Source of the DNA: Muribaculaceae bacterium Isolate-036 (Harlan) | GTDB taxonomy: Bacteria; Bacteroidota; Bacteroidia; Bacteroidales; Muribaculaceae | Assembly: GCA_003833075.1 (NCBI GenBank) | Contig: RIAY01000007.1 | Span: forward strand, 64,001 to 128,000 | Direction: 5' to 3' | Length of the DNA: 64,000 nt | Part shown: positions 61,271 through 64,000 of the stretch, piece after piece | How positions within the stretch are numbered: the first letter of the stretch is position 1 | How the letters are laid out: every line of letters begins with the position of its first letter | Program-made: the position numbers and the translations under genes | Notes under the pieces: model-generated | The model's input: only the letters and a program-made list of their open reading frames with translations | Told to the model about the DNA's origin: nothing | Databases searched by the model: none

Positions 61271-64000
61271 TTAGAAATCGAGGGTCAGACCGGCTATGAA
61301 CTGACGGGTGGAGGGATAGTAGGAACGAGAGCCCTGACCGCCGGGAGTCAGACCGTTGACCTGATAGGTCGAAGGATCCACACCGCTGAAGCGTGTGAGC
61401 GTGAACACATTCTTGACCGTGCCGTAGATTCTCAGTTTGCTGAGGAACCGGCAATTGGGGAAATTGAATGTGTATCCGAGTGTAACCATGTCGAGTTTGA
61501 AATAATCCCCCCTCTCAAGGAAGAAGTCACTCACGATGGGAGCTGCATTTGGAGACACATCGAAATTCTTTCCATATGCCTTCTTCAATACGTTTCCGGT
61601 GAAATTACGTGTGCCGTAATAGAAATCATGAATATTGAAGATGTCATAATCGAATGCTCCGCGGAAGAAAAGCGAGAGGTCAAAATTGCGATAGCGGAAA
61701 TTATGGGTTGTGGAAAGGGTGAACTTAGGCATACCGTTGCCTACGATGCATCTGTCTTCCTCGGTAGCCTGCGAGGCACGGATTATGTCACCGTCCTTGT
61801 CATAGACAAGCCATTCGCCGCCTGAAGTTATTCCGGCGTAACGCCACATGTAGAAATTGCCGACAGGCTGCCCCTTTTCTATACGCTGCAGGTAATAGTA
61901 GGGGTAGGGATCCTGAGTGCCGCATTCAAGATAATAGTCCTGACCCACATAGCGTGAATTACTGAAGTTCACGAACTTGTTGCTCATGACAGTGCCTATC
62001 ACTCCGAAATCATATGAGAACCTGCCGTTGTCCACAACATTAAAGTTGAGGTCGAACTCAAAGCCGGTGTTCTTCATTGTTCCCACATTCACAAACGTTG
62101 ATTCATGGATGTTCGGGGGAACGGGTACATTATAGTTTCCGAGCAGATCCTGCTGCGTGCGGTTGAAGTAGTTGAGCGAACCGTAGATACGATTGTCAAG
62201 CAACGAGAAGTCCAGACCTACGTTCCAGTTCTTCCCCTTCTCCCACTTGAGGTCGGGATTGACATTCTTTCCCGGTCCCCACACCTGGAAATATTTGCCG
62301 TTGTAATAATAATATCCGAAGCCGCTCATGGTGTTGATGGAGTTATAACTTCCGAAGTCCTGATTTCCGGTCACACCATAGTCTGCACGGATTTTGAGGT
62401 CGTTGACCCATGTCACGTCTTTCATGAAATTCTCCTGAGATATACGCCATCCGGCTGAAACCGCCGGGAAGTTACCCCATTTGTGGTTATGTCCGAACTT
62501 TGAGGAACCTTCATGACGCAAAGAGGCGGTGAAGAGGTATTTGCCTTCGTAATCGTAGCTTACGCGCCCGAAGAACGAGATGAGTTTAGAATCGTTCTTG
62601 TAACTGCCCATCATCACTTCTCCCTCCTCTTTCGCCCATTCGCCTGAACCGAGGTTGTCGGCACCGAGACCATCGTTGGGGAAGTCCTTGTTATATGCGT
62701 TGAAGCCTGAAGACTGGGTATACTGGTAGGAATATCCGATCATCGCCTTGATGTTGTGGCGGTCGGCTATGCGGGTACTGTAGTTTGTCAGCCACTCAAG
62801 GATATACTGGCGGTCTTTGCTGTAGCTGCGGCTTGCCTCTCCCTCATGACCGTTGTTTATGCATTCGGTGCTTGTCGAGGGTCTGAACCATGAGTCGTTG
62901 TTGCTATACTGATGGTCTGCAAACATGATCTGAGTGCTGAGATTATGGGCACTGTCTCCATTCTTAGCGAACAGGGGAAGGAGATTAAGTTTCAGAGTGC
63001 CGTCCCAGTCCAGAAGCTTGGTGTCGGAATGATTGGTTTCGAGCACCTGGCGTTCAACCGGGTTGCTGCCGACAACCTGACCGTTGAAATTATAATACTG
63101 CGCCTGGTTTTCGGGATTCATCAGCGGTGTTGTGGGATTCGCCTCAAGCGCGTCTTTGAAAACGCCCCAGTCGGCATTGTCGCGATATATGATGCGGGGA
63201 GCCACATTGAGCTGCACAGTGAAGAGTCCCCCTTTTGTGGTATGCGAAACCGAAGCACGCGCTCCATACTCCTCGCGGTTCGAGCGGAGATCGATACCGT
63301 TGGCATCACGGTAATCAGCACTCACGCGGTAGTTGCTTCGTTCGTTGCCTCCGCTAACTGTGAGTGTGTGGTGCATGGAGAAACCGGTGCGTGTCACTCC
63401 ATCGAGCCAGTCATAGTTGCCGCCGAGGTCAACGCCGCGGTCTCCCCAGCCGAGGCGGACATCGCGATAATCCTGCGCGCTCATCATGTCAAGCTCTTTG
63501 TTTATCACATCCCATGCGAATGTGCCTGAATATGATGTGTGGGTCGCTCCGTCTTTGCTTCCTTTCTTGGTTGTTACCAGAATAACACCGTTTGAACCGC
63601 GAGTACCATATATGGCTGACGCCGCACCATCCTTGAGTATGTCGAAAGACGCTATGTCGTTGGGGTTGATATTGGTCAGGTTTCCGCCCGGCACACCGTC
63701 TATCACGATCAGCGGACCGAGACCTGCCGCACGCGACGAGACACCCCTTATCTGAATACTTGCCTGATTGTTCGGGTCTCCGGCACCGGTGTTTGTGATC
63801 GACACACCTGGCACTTTACCCTGAATCATCATCGATGGGTCGAGAGAACTGACTGAAAGGAAGTCTTTCTCTCCTACGTGTGAGATTGCGGATGTAAGCT
63901 CTTTTTTGTCCATAGTGCCGTAACCGATCACTACCACTTCATTTAGCATCTCCGAATTCTCTTTCATCACTACATCTATGACACTTCTCCCTTTTACGGA
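61271..64000 (-). CDS. SusC/RagA family TonB-dependent transporter, N-terminus cut by window edge
   Basis: The frame is open from the last base (909 residues seen), with no start inside the window. It begins within a carboxypeptidase-like domain and reads MLNEVVVIGYGTMDKKELTS, then the plug (QGKVPGVSITNTGAG, IRGVSSRAAGLGPLIVIDGV, KDGAASAIYGTRGSNGVILV) and a large 22-strand barrel ending FIAGLTLDF. It imports glycans with energy from TonB. Missing sequence is about 90-110 residues, including the signal peptide and the TonB box. Confidence 0.96.
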   Translation of the reverse strand, partial: SVKGRSVIDVVMKENSEMLNEVVVIGYGTMDKKELTSAISHVGEKDFLSVSSLDPSMMIQGKVPGVSITNTGAGDPNNQASIQIRGVSSRAAGLGPLIVIDGVPGGNLTNINPNDIASFDILKDGAASAIYGTRGSNGVILVTTKKGSKDGATHTSYSGTFAWDVINKELDMMSAQDYRDVRLGWGDRGVDLGGNYDWLDGVTRTGFSMHHTLTVSGGNERSNYRVSADYRDANGIDLRSNREEYGARASVSHTTKGGLFTVQLNVAPRIIYRDNADWGVFKDALEANPTTPLMNPENQAQYYNFNGQVVGSNPVERQVLETNHSDTKLLDWDGTLKLNLLPLFAKNGDSAHNLSTQIMFADHQYSNNDSWFRPSTSTECINNGHEGEASRSYSKDRQYILEWLTNYSTRIADRHNIKAMIGYSYQYTQSSGFNAYNKDFPNDGLGADNLGSGEWAKEEGEVMMGSYKNDSKLISFFGRVSYDYEGKYLFTASLRHEGSSKFGHNHKWGNFPAVSAGWRISQENFMKDVTWVNDLKIRADYGVTGNQDFGSYNSINTMSGFGYYYYNGKYFQVWGPGKNVNPDLKWEKGKNWNVGLDFSLLDNRIYGSLNYFNRTQQDLLGNYNVPVPPNIHESTFVNVGTMKNTGFEFDLNFNVVDNGRFSYDFGVIGTVMSNKFVNFSNSRYVGQDYYLECGTQDPYPYYYLQRIEKGQPVGNFYMWRYAGITSGGEWLVYDKDGDIIRASQATEEDRCIVGNGMPKFTLSTTHNFRYRNFDLSLFFRGAFDYDIFNIHDFYYGTRNFTGNVLKKAYGKNFDVSPNAAPIVSDFFLERGDYFKLDMVTLGYTFNFPNCRFLSKLRIYGTVKNVFTLTRFSGVDPSTYQVNGLTPGGQGSRSYYPSTRQFIAGLTLDF

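Overview
The window is chromosomal DNA from a member of the Bacteroidales. The best fit from gene content and order is a gut family close to Muribaculaceae, but that placement is inference. The signs are: Bacteroidetes promoters (TTTG, about 19-20 bases, then TAnnTTTG) in front of several genes; few recognisable Shine-Dalgarno sites; a SusC/SusD locus; Bacteroidetes-typical families (DUF5103, DUF4421, DUF6089, DUF6242, alternative GlmU-like protein); and the gene chain uppS-bamA-ompH-ompH-murI. No phage, insertion sequence, CRISPR array or conjugative gene was seen.

Layout. 1-6.1 kb: two divergent genes for exported proteins, a GLUG-repeat protein (cut by the left edge) and a C10 cysteine protease. 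6.1-6.7 kb: terminators, tRNA-Arg(CCG) and a 185-bp palindromic MITE-like element. 6.7-10.9 kb: ung, a DUF5103 protein, a DUF3109 protein, a small-RNA candidate and cardiolipin synthase. 11.1-29.9 kb, minus strand: one long ribosomal cluster, rpsL-rpsG-fusA-rpsJ through rplQ, with secY, map, infA and rpoA. Two genes missing from a simple long-ORF view, rpmD and rpmJ, are present. 30-41.6 kb: GlmU-like protein, an Xaa-Pro peptidase, gamma carbonic anhydrase, rpsU, xerD-type recombinase, hpf, mltG, ribD and envelope proteins. 41.6-47.5 kb: uppS, bamA, two Skp/OmpH chaperones, murI and a TPR protein, which together serve envelope assembly. 47.5-51.4 kb, minus strand: two nucleotide-sugar enzymes, an eIF1/SUI1-like factor and a thioredoxin-fold lipoprotein. 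51.5-53.9 kb: pnp. 54.4-64 kb, minus strand: an alpha-glucan-type polysaccharide utilisation locus (susC-susD-susE/F-clan GH-D hydrolase-GH97), with susC cut by the right edge.

The most interesting signals lie between genes. The ribosomal cluster is interrupted at three places by structured intergenic RNA: a terminator plus new promoter and folded leader between rplP and rpmC, a closed multi-branched structure between rpsN and rpsH, and stacked helices just upstream of rpsD. All three are candidates for ribosomal-protein autoregulation. Four promoter-plus-terminator units without a convincing ORF (near 9.4, 31.4, 49.75 and 54.15 kb) look like small RNAs. The glucan locus links a SusB-like GH97 enzyme, whose catalytic glutamates keep SusB spacing, to a lipoprotein clan GH-D enzyme; a dextran or isomalto-glucan target is an inference.
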